NCBI RefSeq assembly: GCF_020614375.1
Contig: NZ_CP085329.1
Coordinates: forward strand, 494,660 to 558,659
Length of the DNA stretch: 64,000 nucleotides
Source: Haladaptatus salinisoli
Lineage (GTDB): Archaea; Halobacteriota; Halobacteria; Halobacteriales; Haladaptataceae
Direction of reading: 5' to 3'
Under the pieces are notes generated by a model that searched no databases, was not told the DNA's origin, and was given only the letters and a program-made list of their open reading frames with translations. Positions 44,061-52,154 of the stretch are shown one piece after another (the first letter of the stretch is position 1; every line of letters starts with the position of its first letter). The position numbers and the translations under genes are program-made.

Positions 44061-45248
44061 TCAGTTCGGAGAACAGCGTTTGCCCATGACGACCGGACGG
44101 GACGCCCCGGTCGCGTTCGGGACGTTGTTCGGGACGCCGTCGAGCGCCGCGGCGGCGAGCAGGGCGAAGGCGACCGCCTCCTTCTCGTCCGCGCCGACCC
44201 CGTACTCGTCGACGGTTCGAACCGGCGCGTCGATTTCGGCGTCGAGCATCCCGACGAGCGTCGGGTTGAACGCGCCGCCGCCGGAGACGACGACCTCGTC
44301 CGGCGCTCGGGGGAGGAACCGACGGTACGCGTCCGCGATGGAACGGGCCGTCAGCGCGGTCGCCGTCGCGACCGCGTCCTCGTCCGGGAGGTTTCGGCCG
44401 CGGCACGCGTCGAGGAACGCCCCCGCGTACTCCCGGCCGAACAGTTCGCGCCCGGTGGATTTCGGCGGTTCGGCGCGGAAGTAGTCGTCGTCCAGTAACT
44501 CGGAGAGGAGGGCGTCGCAGACGGTTCCCGCGCGGGCGAGGCGGCCGTCCTCGTCGTAGGTCCGCTCGCCGTCCGTCAGGCGTTCGACGACGCCGTCGAC
44601 GACCACGTTCCCCGGCCCGGTGTCGAAGGCGGTCGCGTCCTCGCGGGTCGCGCCGGGGGGGAGCGCGGTGCAGTTGGCGATGCCGCCGACGTTCTGGGCC
44701 ACGCGGAACGTTTCGTCGTCGGCGAGCAGCGCGAGGTCGGCGAACGGGACGAGCGGCGCGCCGTGCCCGCCCGCGGCGACGTCGGCGGTGCGAAAGTCCG
44801 CTATCGTCTCGACGCCGGTGCGCTCGGCGATGACGCTCCCGTCGCCGATCTGGAGCGTCGAGCGCAGTCGGCCGCCGACGGGGAGCGAACGCGGCTTCGG
44901 ACGGTGTCGAACCGTCTGGCCGTGCGAACCGATGGCGTCCACGTCCGCGAGCGAAACGTCGGCCGACGCGGCGGCTTCTCTCGCCGCGTCCGCGAACACC
45001 GCCCCGAGCGCGACGTTCAGGTCGCACGCGTCGGCCACAGTTCCCGCGTCGCCGCAAACCGCCGCGATTCGGTCGCGGAGCGCCGGGTCGTACGGGCGCG
45101 TGACGAACGACTCGACGCTCGCGTCGTACCCCCGCGGGCCTGTTCCGTCGCGCCGAATCCGGCAGCAGGCCGCGTCGACGCCGTCGAGCGACGTTCCCGA
45201 CATCAGGCCGACGACGAGGCGTTCCCGCGGGCCGGCGTCGTCGCTCAC
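44061..45248 (-). CDS. anmK: Anhydro-N-acetylmuramic acid kinase
   Basis: A 395-residue ASKHA-fold sugar kinase that opens and phosphorylates 1,6-anhydro-MurNAc to MurNAc-6-phosphate in bacterial murein recycling. Signatures seen are VVGLMSGTSLDGVDAA (residues 11-26), IGSHGQTVRH near 120, FADLALLAD, QNVGGIANCTALP near 195 and AFDTGPGNVVVDG near 215-227, with VVSGGGAFNPTLV near 320. The start is GTG 45248, overlapping the stop of the GNAT gene in GTGA, so translation is coupled. An archaeon makes no anhydro-muropeptides, so the substrate would have to be scavenged or differ. The next bacterial enzyme, MurQ etherase, is not seen in this window. Confidence 0.9.
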   Translation of the reverse strand: MSDDAGPRERLVVGLMSGTSLDGVDAACCRIRRDGTGPRGYDASVESFVTRPYDPALRDRIAAVCGDAGTVADACDLNVALGAVFADAAREAAASADVSLADVDAIGSHGQTVRHRPKPRSLPVGGRLRSTLQIGDGSVIAERTGVETIADFRTADVAAGGHGAPLVPFADLALLADDETFRVAQNVGGIANCTALPPGATREDATAFDTGPGNVVVDGVVERLTDGERTYDEDGRLARAGTVCDALLSELLDDDYFRAEPPKSTGRELFGREYAGAFLDACRGRNLPDEDAVATATALTARSIADAYRRFLPRAPDEVVVSGGGAFNPTLVGMLDAEIDAPVRTVDEYGVGADEKEAVAFALLAAAALDGVPNNVPNATGASRPVVMGKRCSPN

Positions 45249-46219
45249 GCCGACGCCTCCTTTTCGAGCGTCTCGTACGCGAGCCACGGTTCGAAGCCGA
45301 GTTTCGCGTAGTAATCGAGGAGACCGGTCCAGTCGACGACCATCCGGTCGTAGCCCGCGTCGCGGTATCGTTCGACCAGCGTCGAAATCATCCAGAGCCC
45401 CCAGCCGCGACCCCGGTACGACTCGTGGACCCCGAGCGGGCCGAGACCGCAGACGCGACCGTCGAGTCGCTCGGCCCAGTTGACGTTCGCGCCGCGGTAC
45501 GCGGAGGTCTGCGCGTTGGTTCGGGAGAAGCCGACCGTCCGCCCCTCGCGGCGGAGGAGCCAGTAATCGGACTCGCCGCCCGGAACGCGGCAGACGTTCT
45601 CCGCCTCGTACCGCCACCGGCCGGGGAACTGGTCCGCCAGAAACGAGTAGAGCCGGGGGGTCTCGTCGACGCGTTCGAGTGACAGCCCCGGCCACGACTC
45701 GCCGACCTCGGAAATCCCGTCGGGGGGTTCGAACGACCCGATATCGCGCCGGAGGTCGTGCACCGTCCCGCGCGATTCGAACCCCGCGTCCCGGAGGCGG
45801 GCGCGCAGGCGGTCGAACTCGGTCGGGAGCCCCGGAAGGAACTGGCCCGGGTCGCCGCCGAACCGAAGCCGAATCACGCCTCGCTCGACCATGCCGCGTT
45901 CGACCGCGGCGAGCAGTTCGTCGGCGACGGCGTCCCGGTTTTCGACGGACGGGTCGACGGCGAACAGGCTCACCCAGCCCTGTTCGGGACCGGCGTAATC
46001 GGCTATTCGTTCGGTGAGTCGCTTTCCGAGCGCGGCGGCGACGAGGTCGCCGTCCGCGAATCCGCTCCACGCCGTCGCGTCGAGACCGGCGAACGGGGCG
46101 AAGACGTTCTGCGCGACGAGTCGCTCGGGAACGGCGAACGCCGGACGAACCTCGTTCCAGAGGTCGATGCCGGCGCGGACGGCGTCGTAGTCGGTGAGTC
46201 GGCGAACATCGACGGTCAT
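45245..46219 (-). CDS. Double GNAT-type N-acetyltransferase
   Basis: A 324-residue protein with two GNAT-like halves. The C-terminal half is better conserved, with an acetyl-CoA-binding stretch LGPLGVHESYRGRGWGLWMI near residues 265-284 (the usual Q/RxxGxG/A loop is RGRGWG) and MVVDWTGLLDYYAKLGFEP near the end. The N-terminal half keeps only the fold pattern. It is the first gene of a two-gene operon with anmK, with its own TATA box. It may acetylate an amino sugar or a peptide derived from the imported material; the acceptor is unknown. Confidence 0.75.
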   Translation of the reverse strand: MTVDVRRLTDYDAVRAGIDLWNEVRPAFAVPERLVAQNVFAPFAGLDATAWSGFADGDLVAAALGKRLTERIADYAGPEQGWVSLFAVDPSVENRDAVADELLAAVERGMVERGVIRLRFGGDPGQFLPGLPTEFDRLRARLRDAGFESRGTVHDLRRDIGSFEPPDGISEVGESWPGLSLERVDETPRLYSFLADQFPGRWRYEAENVCRVPGGESDYWLLRREGRTVGFSRTNAQTSAYRGANVNWAERLDGRVCGLGPLGVHESYRGRGWGLWMISTLVERYRDAGYDRMVVDWTGLLDYYAKLGFEPWLAYETLEKEASA

Positions 46220-46244
46220 CGCCTCCCCCTTCCGCGCACCGATA

Positions 46245-46255
46245 CTTATAGTTCC
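46245..46255 (-). promoter_or_regulatory. TATA box of the GNAT-anmK operon
   Basis: The minus strand carries ACTATAAGTAT about 30 nt upstream of ATG 46219, just before the end of the SDR gene, indicating that GNAT-anmK can be transcribed independently of the SDR gene. Confidence 0.45.
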
Positions 46256-46259
46256 GCGC

Positions 46260-47096
46260 TCACCGCTCCCGGTCGTCGCGCGTCGGCGGTTCGTCGACGC
46301 CGTACATCATCTCCTCCAACCGCTGGTCGAGACCGGCGGAGAGCCCCCCGTCGACGACGAGTTCGGTTCCCGTGACGAACGACGCCGCCTCGGAGGTCAG
46401 GTAGGAGACGGCCGCGGTCACGTCCTCGACGCGGCCGAACCGGCCCACGGGATACTGGTCGAGCCACTCCTCGCGAACCGGCCCCTCGGAGGTGAGCTTC
46501 TCGCTCGACGCGTCGGTGATGATGGTACCCGGACAGACGGCGTTCGAGCGGACGCCGTGACGACCGTACTGCGTGGCGACGATTCGGGAGAGCGCGAGGA
46601 TTCCGCCCTTCGCCGCGGAGTAGGACGCGAGTCCGATGCCGAGTCGAGCGTTGACGGACGAGACGTGAACCATCGCGCCGCCGCCCGACTCGACCATCGC
46701 CGGGAGCACTTCGCGGGCGCAGAGGAACTGGCCTTTCAGGTTCACGTCGATGACGCGGTCCCACGTCGCTTCCGCCACTCGGTCGGGGTTCCCGTCGTCG
46801 AAGGAGCCGCCGGCGTTGTTCACGAGCACGTCCACGCTCCCGTGGGCGTCCATCGTCGCCTCGACCAGCGACGAGACGGCGGTCGCGTCGCTCACGTCCG
46901 TGCGGACGAACTCGGCGGTGCCGCCGTCGTCTTCGACGGCGGCGACCGTTTCCTCGCCGCCGTCGGCGTCCACGTCCGCCACTACGACGGTCGCGTTCGC
47001 GGCGGCGAGGCGCTCCGTAACCGCGCGTCCGATGCCGTTGCTCGCTCCGGTGACGATGGCGACCTCTCCGCTTCGGTCGTACGCGTCGGGGTGCAT
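46260..47096 (-). CDS. Short-chain dehydrogenase/reductase
   Basis: A 278-residue classical SDR. The NAD(P)-binding motif is VTGASNGIGRA (15-25), with an acidic residue after the second strand (VVADVDADGG) that favours NAD(H). NNAG near 93 and the catalytic Ser, Tyr and Lys in HVSSVNARLGIGLASYSAAKGG near 145-166 are all present. Such enzymes oxidise sugars, sugar acids or polyols. It precedes the GNAT-anmK operon and is divergent from the binding-protein gene of the ABC importer, so a role in the same catabolic region is likely. The substrate is unknown. Confidence 0.85.
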   Translation of the reverse strand: MHPDAYDRSGEVAIVTGASNGIGRAVTERLAAANATVVVADVDADGGEETVAAVEDDGGTAEFVRTDVSDATAVSSLVEATMDAHGSVDVLVNNAGGSFDDGNPDRVAEATWDRVIDVNLKGQFLCAREVLPAMVESGGGAMVHVSSVNARLGIGLASYSAAKGGILALSRIVATQYGRHGVRSNAVCPGTIITDASSEKLTSEGPVREEWLDQYPVGRFGRVEDVTAAVSYLTSEAASFVTGTELVVDGGLSAGLDQRLEEMMYGVDEPPTRDDRER

Positions 47097-47197
47097 GTTC
47101 GCACCATTTCACTCGAGGACGAACTGCTTTACGTTTCGTTCGATTCTTTAAATAACCCAAACACTTTTGTATTGATTATCTGAATATTGGTTCGAGC

Positions 47198-49159
47198 ATG
47201 GCTAACGCCAACCACGGTTCCGACGGCGACGCCGACGGAAACCGGCTAACACGACGACAGTGGCTCGCGCTCGGCGGAAGCGCGGCGATGGCTGGACTGG
47301 CCGGTTGCGGCGGCAGCAACCCGAACGACCCGAACGTTACGATGAGTTCGACCCCGTCAGGTACGAACGGCGGGAACGGAGCGGCCGTCACGACGGAGCT
47401 CAACATGCGAGCGCCGGTCAGCTGGCAGCCCAGTCAGGCGAACGTTAACCCGTTCACCGATACGAGGAACACCGAGTTCTGGATGGACTACATGTGGTCG
47501 GAGTCGCTGGTGTATCCGAACTCCCAGGGGACGCCGATATACTGGCTCGCCGACGACATCAGCCTCAAGGCGGGCGGCTGCGAGGTCCACATCAAGCTGA
47601 ACGAGGACTACACGTGGTGGGACGGCACCCCGGTGACCGCGAAGGACGTTCACACCACCAACCTCCTCTACGACTACAAGAACAACATGGGTCCCGACCA
47701 GACCGACGATAGCTGGGAGGTTCTGGACGAGTACACCATCAAGAACGTCCTGCCGGGACCGGCCAACCCCTCGCTGAAGAAGGCGACGTACTACTCGGTC
47801 ATCGCCAAGCACGACTACTTCAAATCGTGGCTGGAGAAGTACGAGGACGCGGGCGGCGAGAGCGCCATCAATAAGGTGACCAAGAACCTCCAGGAGGACA
47901 AGATAACGCTACAGGACCTCAAGGACAAGGGATTGGGCTGCGGGATGTGGCAACCGGCGCAACTCTCGCCGACGAAGGCGTCTCACACGAAGTACGAAGA
48001 CCATCCGCGCGCCGACTGGACGAACCTGAAGACGTTCAACTGGCACCTCATCTCCGAGAAACAGAAGGCGATTCAGGCGCTCAACACCGGTAAACTCGAC
48101 CTCGGCGACAAGACCATCACGCAGGCCCAATCGAGCGGCAAGGTCGAGGTGTTCAACCGGTTCGGCACCTCCAGCATCGTGAAACTGGCGATGAACTGGA
48201 ACAACGAGCACCTCGCCCGGCGTCCGGTTCGGCGCGCCATCGCCTACCTCCTCGACCACGACGAACTGGTCAAGGTGCTCAAGACTACGCAGGGGCTGAA
48301 CTACAAGTCGCGGGACACCGTCAACGGGTTGTCCTCGAAGCAGGCCGACAAGTGGCTCGGCAAGAGCTTCCAGAACGACCTTATCAACTACGGCCGAAAG
48401 TCGAAACCGGAGAAGGCGAAGCAGGTGCTGCAGGACGCCGGCTACTCCAAGGACGGTGGGGTCTGGGTCGGGCCGAACGGAAGCGAGGTGAACAACCTCA
48501 CCTACCTGACGCCGCCGTGGAACATCTACGAGACCATCGGGAAGTACGTCAGCCCGAAACTGGACAAGTTCGGGTTCAAGAACAAACTCATCATCCCGTC
48601 GTCCAGCGGGTTCTGGCAGCGGTGGACTGAGACGCACGACTTCGACATGGTCAACTGGTTCTCGAACACGTCGCACCCGGGGAACGCCTTCACCACCGCC
48701 AGCGTGGGCGGGATCGGCAAGTACGACGAAGTCGCCGCCCCGCTCGAGAGCAGCGGCGACTGCAAGGTCAACCGCACGACGCCCAAACTCGACCAGCCGC
48801 GGAGCAAGAAGCTCAACCACCCGATCCGACCGAAGTATCCGAAGAAGGTCGGCACGACGGGTACCGGCGGCGCGAAACAGACGTTCTACCCCATCAAGTG
48901 GAACAACATCATGACCCAGACGCAGTCCGAAGACGAGGTCAAGCGACTCTCCAAGAAGTTCGCGTGGTACATGAACTGGCAGGTGCCGCACATCGGCTTC
49001 TACGACGAGACGAGGGCGTACTGGGGGAACACGAGCAAGTTCAACTTCCCCACGAACAAAGCGGACGACCACCCGCAGGGCGATGCGACCAAGTCGGAGC
49101 ACCTCACGAACTCGATGGAGTTCCTGATGAAGGGTCACATCAGCGCGAAGACGAAGTGA
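47198..49159 (+). CDS. Tat lipoprotein, family 5 (oligopeptide-type) substrate-binding protein
   Basis: A 653-residue extracellular binding protein of the DppA/OppA family. A twin-arginine signal (LTRRQWLALGGSAAMAG) ends in lipobox LAGC with the lipid Cys at residue 37, followed by a Ser/Gly/Asn-rich linker. The family-5 features are a KLNEDYTWWDGTPVTAKDV stretch near 130-150 and RRPVRRAIAYLLDHDEL near 345. Family members bind peptides, murein tripeptides or oligosaccharides. The protein is unusually lysine-rich for a halophile. It precedes two small minus-strand genes and then the permease/ATPase genes of the importer, which it probably serves. Confidence 0.85.
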   Translation: MANANHGSDGDADGNRLTRRQWLALGGSAAMAGLAGCGGSNPNDPNVTMSSTPSGTNGGNGAAVTTELNMRAPVSWQPSQANVNPFTDTRNTEFWMDYMWSESLVYPNSQGTPIYWLADDISLKAGGCEVHIKLNEDYTWWDGTPVTAKDVHTTNLLYDYKNNMGPDQTDDSWEVLDEYTIKNVLPGPANPSLKKATYYSVIAKHDYFKSWLEKYEDAGGESAINKVTKNLQEDKITLQDLKDKGLGCGMWQPAQLSPTKASHTKYEDHPRADWTNLKTFNWHLISEKQKAIQALNTGKLDLGDKTITQAQSSGKVEVFNRFGTSSIVKLAMNWNNEHLARRPVRRAIAYLLDHDELVKVLKTTQGLNYKSRDTVNGLSSKQADKWLGKSFQNDLINYGRKSKPEKAKQVLQDAGYSKDGGVWVGPNGSEVNNLTYLTPPWNIYETIGKYVSPKLDKFGFKNKLIIPSSSGFWQRWTETHDFDMVNWFSNTSHPGNAFTTASVGGIGKYDEVAAPLESSGDCKVNRTTPKLDQPRSKKLNHPIRPKYPKKVGTTGTGGAKQTFYPIKWNNIMTQTQSEDEVKRLSKKFAWYMNWQVPHIGFYDETRAYWGNTSKFNFPTNKADDHPQGDATKSEHLTNSMEFLMKGHISAKTK

Positions 49160-49198
49160 GGCCTCGACGGACGGACCGCCCGCCACACGACGCTCGCG

Positions 49199-49420
49199 TC
49201 ACATCCGGTGGCACTTCAGCAGAATCGCTCCCGTCGCCGCGCCGAGCACGGCGATGCCGGCGAGGTTGAGAATCCCGACGACGCGCGTGGCGGTGCCCGG
49301 TTCGGTCCACAGAAAGAGCGCGAGCGAGAGCGCTCCCGCGAGGCACTCGAACGCGAACAGCATGGCGAACTTATCGGTGTTCGAACAGACGTAATCGAAG
49401 AACGTCGGTGCGTTGGACAT
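49199..49420 (-). CDS. Small two-span membrane protein
   Basis: A 73-residue protein starting MSNAPTFFDYV at ATG 49420; an upstream GTG at 49432 is less likely. Two hydrophobic segments (FAMLFAFECLAGALSLALFLW and VVGILNLAGIAVLGAATGAILL) connected by a short loop suggest a helical hairpin. It sits on the opposite strand inside the ABC importer locus, between the binding protein and the permeases. Its function is unknown. Confidence 0.6.
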   Translation of the reverse strand: MSNAPTFFDYVCSNTDKFAMLFAFECLAGALSLALFLWTEPGTATRVVGILNLAGIAVLGAATGAILLKCHRM

Positions 49421-49469
49421 CCTCTCGTTCACGTACGCTCCCGGCGGGAAGTAAGTATTTCGTCACGAC

Positions 49470-49628
49470 TCACTCGTCGGTCGTCCGGACGACGGCGTGC
49501 GCGACGCCGCAGTCGGGGCACTCGTAGTGCTCGCGGTCGAACGTTCCGCCGCATCTGATGCACTGGTACGTCTCGCTCTCGTCGTCCGTCCCGCCGAAGA
49601 AGTCGAGGAGTCGCGCCACGAGTGACAT
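49470..49628 (-). CDS. Small zinc-ribbon protein
   Basis: A 52-residue protein starting MSLVARLLDFFGG at ATG 49628. Two CxxC pairs, CIRC and CPDC, 13 residues apart form a zinc ribbon like those of small haloarchaeal regulators or adaptors. It ends in VVRTTDE. The N-terminal helix is amphipathic. It faces away from the importer permease genes and shares their promoter interval. Haloarchaea encode many such proteins, and most have unknown functions. Confidence 0.6.
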   Translation of the reverse strand: MSLVARLLDFFGGTDDESETYQCIRCGGTFDREHYECPDCGVAHAVVRTTDE

Positions 49629-49725
49629 GGGCGGACGTCGAACGCGGGCGTAATGAACTTATCTCTCCGTGCCAAGAATCACCATAACTTTATTGGGATT
49701 GAAGAAAGACAAGCACGGTAGCACG

Positions 49726-50751
49726 ATGTATTATGTGAAGCGGATCGGCCAATCAGTGCTAGTGTTTTTCATCGCACTGACCGTAACGTTCGCGCTGTAC
49801 CGGATGTTACCGTTTGGTCCGGTCGAGATGGTCAAGGTGCAGTTGATGAAACAGATGCTCGAGCAGGGGCAGACTCCGACGCCCGCGCAGATGGCGAACA
49901 TCAACGCGATGGTCGAGACGTACACCGGCATCGACCCCTCCCAACCCTGGTACGTCGCCTACTACGAGTACCTCCGCGACATCGTCCTGTACCAGGACTT
50001 CGGACGGTCGATATTCAAGAACGAACCCGTCTTCGACCTCCTCTTCCGAGCGATGCCGTGGTCGATATTCATCAGCGTCTACGGTCTCGCGCTCGGCACG
50101 ACCGTCAGCCTGCTGTTCGGCGCGGTCATGGCGTACAAGGAAGGGAGCGCGTTCGACACCGGGATGACGTTCGTCTCCATCGTCAACAGCACCGTCCCCT
50201 ACTACGTCGTCGCCGTCCTCACGCTCATCCTCTTCTCGTTCAGCCTCGGCTGGTTCCCGAGCGGCGGGCGGATGAATCCGTCGACGACGCCCGGCCTCAA
50301 CCTGCCGTTCATCGTCGGCATCGTGAAGCACGCGGCGCTCCCCGTCTTCTCCGCGTTCGTCGCCGGGTTCGGCGGCGCGCTGGCGTTCCGCGGCAACTGC
50401 ATCCGCGAGATGGGCGAAGGGTACATCCGCGTCGCGCGACTGCGCGGCATCAGTCAGGGACGGATCGCGATACGCTACGTCGGCCGAAACGCGCTGTTGC
50501 CCGTCTACACGAGCATCATGATGGGCATCGCGAGCATCTTCGGGAGCAGCATCATCCTCGAAACGATATTCAACTACCCGGCGATGGGGATGGTGACGTT
50601 CAACGCGCTCATGAACCGCGACTACCCGGTCATCATGGGCGCGTTCATCTTCTTCACGATACTCACGCTCCTCGGCATCCTCGTCGCCGACCTCACGTAC
50701 GGCGTCATCGACCCGCGCGTCAAAGGAGGGACCGAACGTGAAACCTACTGA
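49726..50751 (+). CDS. Oligopeptide-type ABC transporter permease (DppB-like)
   Basis: A 341-residue inner-membrane permease with six predicted transmembrane segments. The first is YYVKRIGQSVLVFFIALTV. The EAA-type loop that docks the ATPase is GYIRVARLRGISQGRIAIRY, about residues 233-252. The family-typical long loop after segment one contains the YLRDIVLYQDFGRSI stretch. I start at ATG 49726; the GTG at 49669 overlaps the TATA-like ACTTTATTGG and is probably not transcribed. It overlaps the next permease by 14 nt. Confidence 0.88.
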   Translation: MYYVKRIGQSVLVFFIALTVTFALYRMLPFGPVEMVKVQLMKQMLEQGQTPTPAQMANINAMVETYTGIDPSQPWYVAYYEYLRDIVLYQDFGRSIFKNEPVFDLLFRAMPWSIFISVYGLALGTTVSLLFGAVMAYKEGSAFDTGMTFVSIVNSTVPYYVVAVLTLILFSFSLGWFPSGGRMNPSTTPGLNLPFIVGIVKHAALPVFSAFVAGFGGALAFRGNCIREMGEGYIRVARLRGISQGRIAIRYVGRNALLPVYTSIMMGIASIFGSSIILETIFNYPAMGMVTFNALMNRDYPVIMGAFIFFTILTLLGILVADLTYGVIDPRVKGGTERETY

Positions 50752-51781
50752 CGACGCGGCCGATTCGACCGCTCGCGCCGACGGCGGGACGAGTAGCCGC
50801 TCGGGCGGGGCCGGCGGCATCGACGAGACGATATTCACGCAGATGTCGAACGTGCCCGAACCGACGCTACGCGAGAAGGTCGAGCGAGCGTTCGAACGGC
50901 ACGTCTACGCTCCCGGCGCGGTGCTCCTCTCCGACTGGCGCGCGCTCGTCGGGGCGACGATACTGCTGGGGTTCGTCTTCGCGGGGACCGTCGGCGTCCA
51001 CCTCATTCCCGAACCGACCGTGATGGAAGGACCGATCTTCCTGCCGCCCTTCACCGATTGGAAGTACCCGCTCGGAACCGGTCTGATGGGCAAATCGATA
51101 CTCAAACAGGTCGTCCACGCGACCCCCGCGATGTTGCAGATGATCGCCGCCGGCGCGTTGCTGTCCGTCGGTCTCGGAACCGCCATCGGAACCGTGGCGG
51201 GGTACCGCGGCGGCCACACCGACCGAGTCCTGATGACGCTGACGGACACCGTCCTCACGATTCCGGGGCTCGTGCTGGTCATCGTGCTGGCGACAATCTA
51301 TCAGCCGGAGGAGCCGTTCGTCGTCGGTCTCATCCTCGGCATCGACAACTGGCCGCGGCTGGCGCGAACCATCCGTTCGCAGGTGTTGAGCATCCGGGAA
51401 GAGGCGTTCACCGAGGCGTCGCGCATCATGGGACTGTCCGAGCTTCACATCCTCCGCCGGGACGTCATTTCGAACCTGATGCCGTACATCTCCGTGAACT
51501 TCGCCAACAGTTCGCGGCGCATCGTCTTCGAATCCGTCGCGCTGTACTTCCTCGGCATCCTCCCTCAGTCGCAGCTAAACTGGGGTGCGATGATGGACAA
51601 CGCGTACGCCGGCGCGAACCTGACGAATCCGAACCAAATTCACTGGTTGCTCGTTCCGATGGCGTGCATCATCCTCGTCTTGCTCGGCTTCATCCTGTTC
51701 GCGCAGGGACTCGACCGCGTCTTCAACGTCCGGCTACGCGCCCGCCACGAGGGCTCGGCCGGCGGAGGTGAGACTCCGTGA
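50738..51781 (+). CDS. Oligopeptide-type ABC transporter permease (DppC-like)
   Basis: A 347-residue second permease starting at GTG 50738 inside the end of the first permease gene. A hydrophilic N-terminal stretch of about 60 residues rich in Ser/Gly/Asp precedes six membrane segments. The segment with EAFTEASRIMGLSELHILRR (about 226-245) is the ATPase-docking EAA loop. A large extracytoplasmic loop follows the first membrane segment (IFLPPFTDWKYPLGT). It forms the heterodimeric channel with the DppB-like protein and overlaps the small membrane protein gene by 4 nt (GTGA). Confidence 0.88.
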   Translation: MKPTDDAADSTARADGGTSSRSGGAGGIDETIFTQMSNVPEPTLREKVERAFERHVYAPGAVLLSDWRALVGATILLGFVFAGTVGVHLIPEPTVMEGPIFLPPFTDWKYPLGTGLMGKSILKQVVHATPAMLQMIAAGALLSVGLGTAIGTVAGYRGGHTDRVLMTLTDTVLTIPGLVLVIVLATIYQPEEPFVVGLILGIDNWPRLARTIRSQVLSIREEAFTEASRIMGLSELHILRRDVISNLMPYISVNFANSSRRIVFESVALYFLGILPQSQLNWGAMMDNAYAGANLTNPNQIHWLLVPMACIILVLLGFILFAQGLDRVFNVRLRARHEGSAGGGETP

Positions 51782-52023
51782 GCACCCGCCGCTCGACGGA
51801 CGGACGCGCGACGTCGCTGGTGTTGGCGATTCGGCGGTCGTTCCTCGCCTTCGTCACGGTCATCGGCGTCGCCTGCTGTCTCCTCGCCGTGCTGCTGTCC
51901 GAGTACGTGTTACCCGGGGTGACGAACGGCGTCCTCGCCGGAATGTTCGCCATCTGGGGCGTGAGCGCGTTCCTCTACGCCGTGCTCGGTCACCTCGGCC
52001 TGCGCCTGATAGGATACCACTGA
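51778..52023 (+). CDS. Small membrane protein within the importer operon
   Basis: An 81-residue protein starting at GTG 51778 in a GTGA overlap with the DppC-like gene. Two hydrophobic segments (SFLAFVTVIGVACCLLAVLL and VLAGMFAIWGVSAFLYAVLG) form a hairpin. It is not a standard component of DppABCDF systems. Its position between permease and ATPase genes and its coupled start suggest that it is made with the transporter, perhaps as an accessory subunit. No function is assigned. Confidence 0.65.
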   Translation: MSTRRSTDGRATSLVLAIRRSFLAFVTVIGVACCLLAVLLSEYVLPGVTNGVLAGMFAIWGVSAFLYAVLGHLGLRLIGYH

Positions 52024-52025
52024 CG

Positions 52026-52154
52026 ATGAGACGACAACCCACACACGAATCCATGTTCGCTTCCGATACGACCGACCGACCGCACCGCCGCACCGACCGA
52101 GACCAGCGACGCGATAGCACCGACCGGTTCAGCGCGACCGGCGGCCGGAGGTGA
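52026..52154 (+). CDS. Possible 42-residue linker ORF in the importer operon
   Basis: A short open frame starting at ATG 52026, 2 nt after the TGA of the small membrane protein gene, and ending in a TGA that overlaps the GTG start of the ATPase gene (GTGA, 52151-52154). The product is hydrophilic and Arg/Asp/Thr-rich, without a recognisable domain. The spacing is typical of coupled translation, so it may be translated mainly to carry ribosomes through. Whether the peptide itself has a function is unknown. Confidence 0.4.
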   Translation: MRRQPTHESMFASDTTDRPHRRTDRDQRRDSTDRFSATGGRR

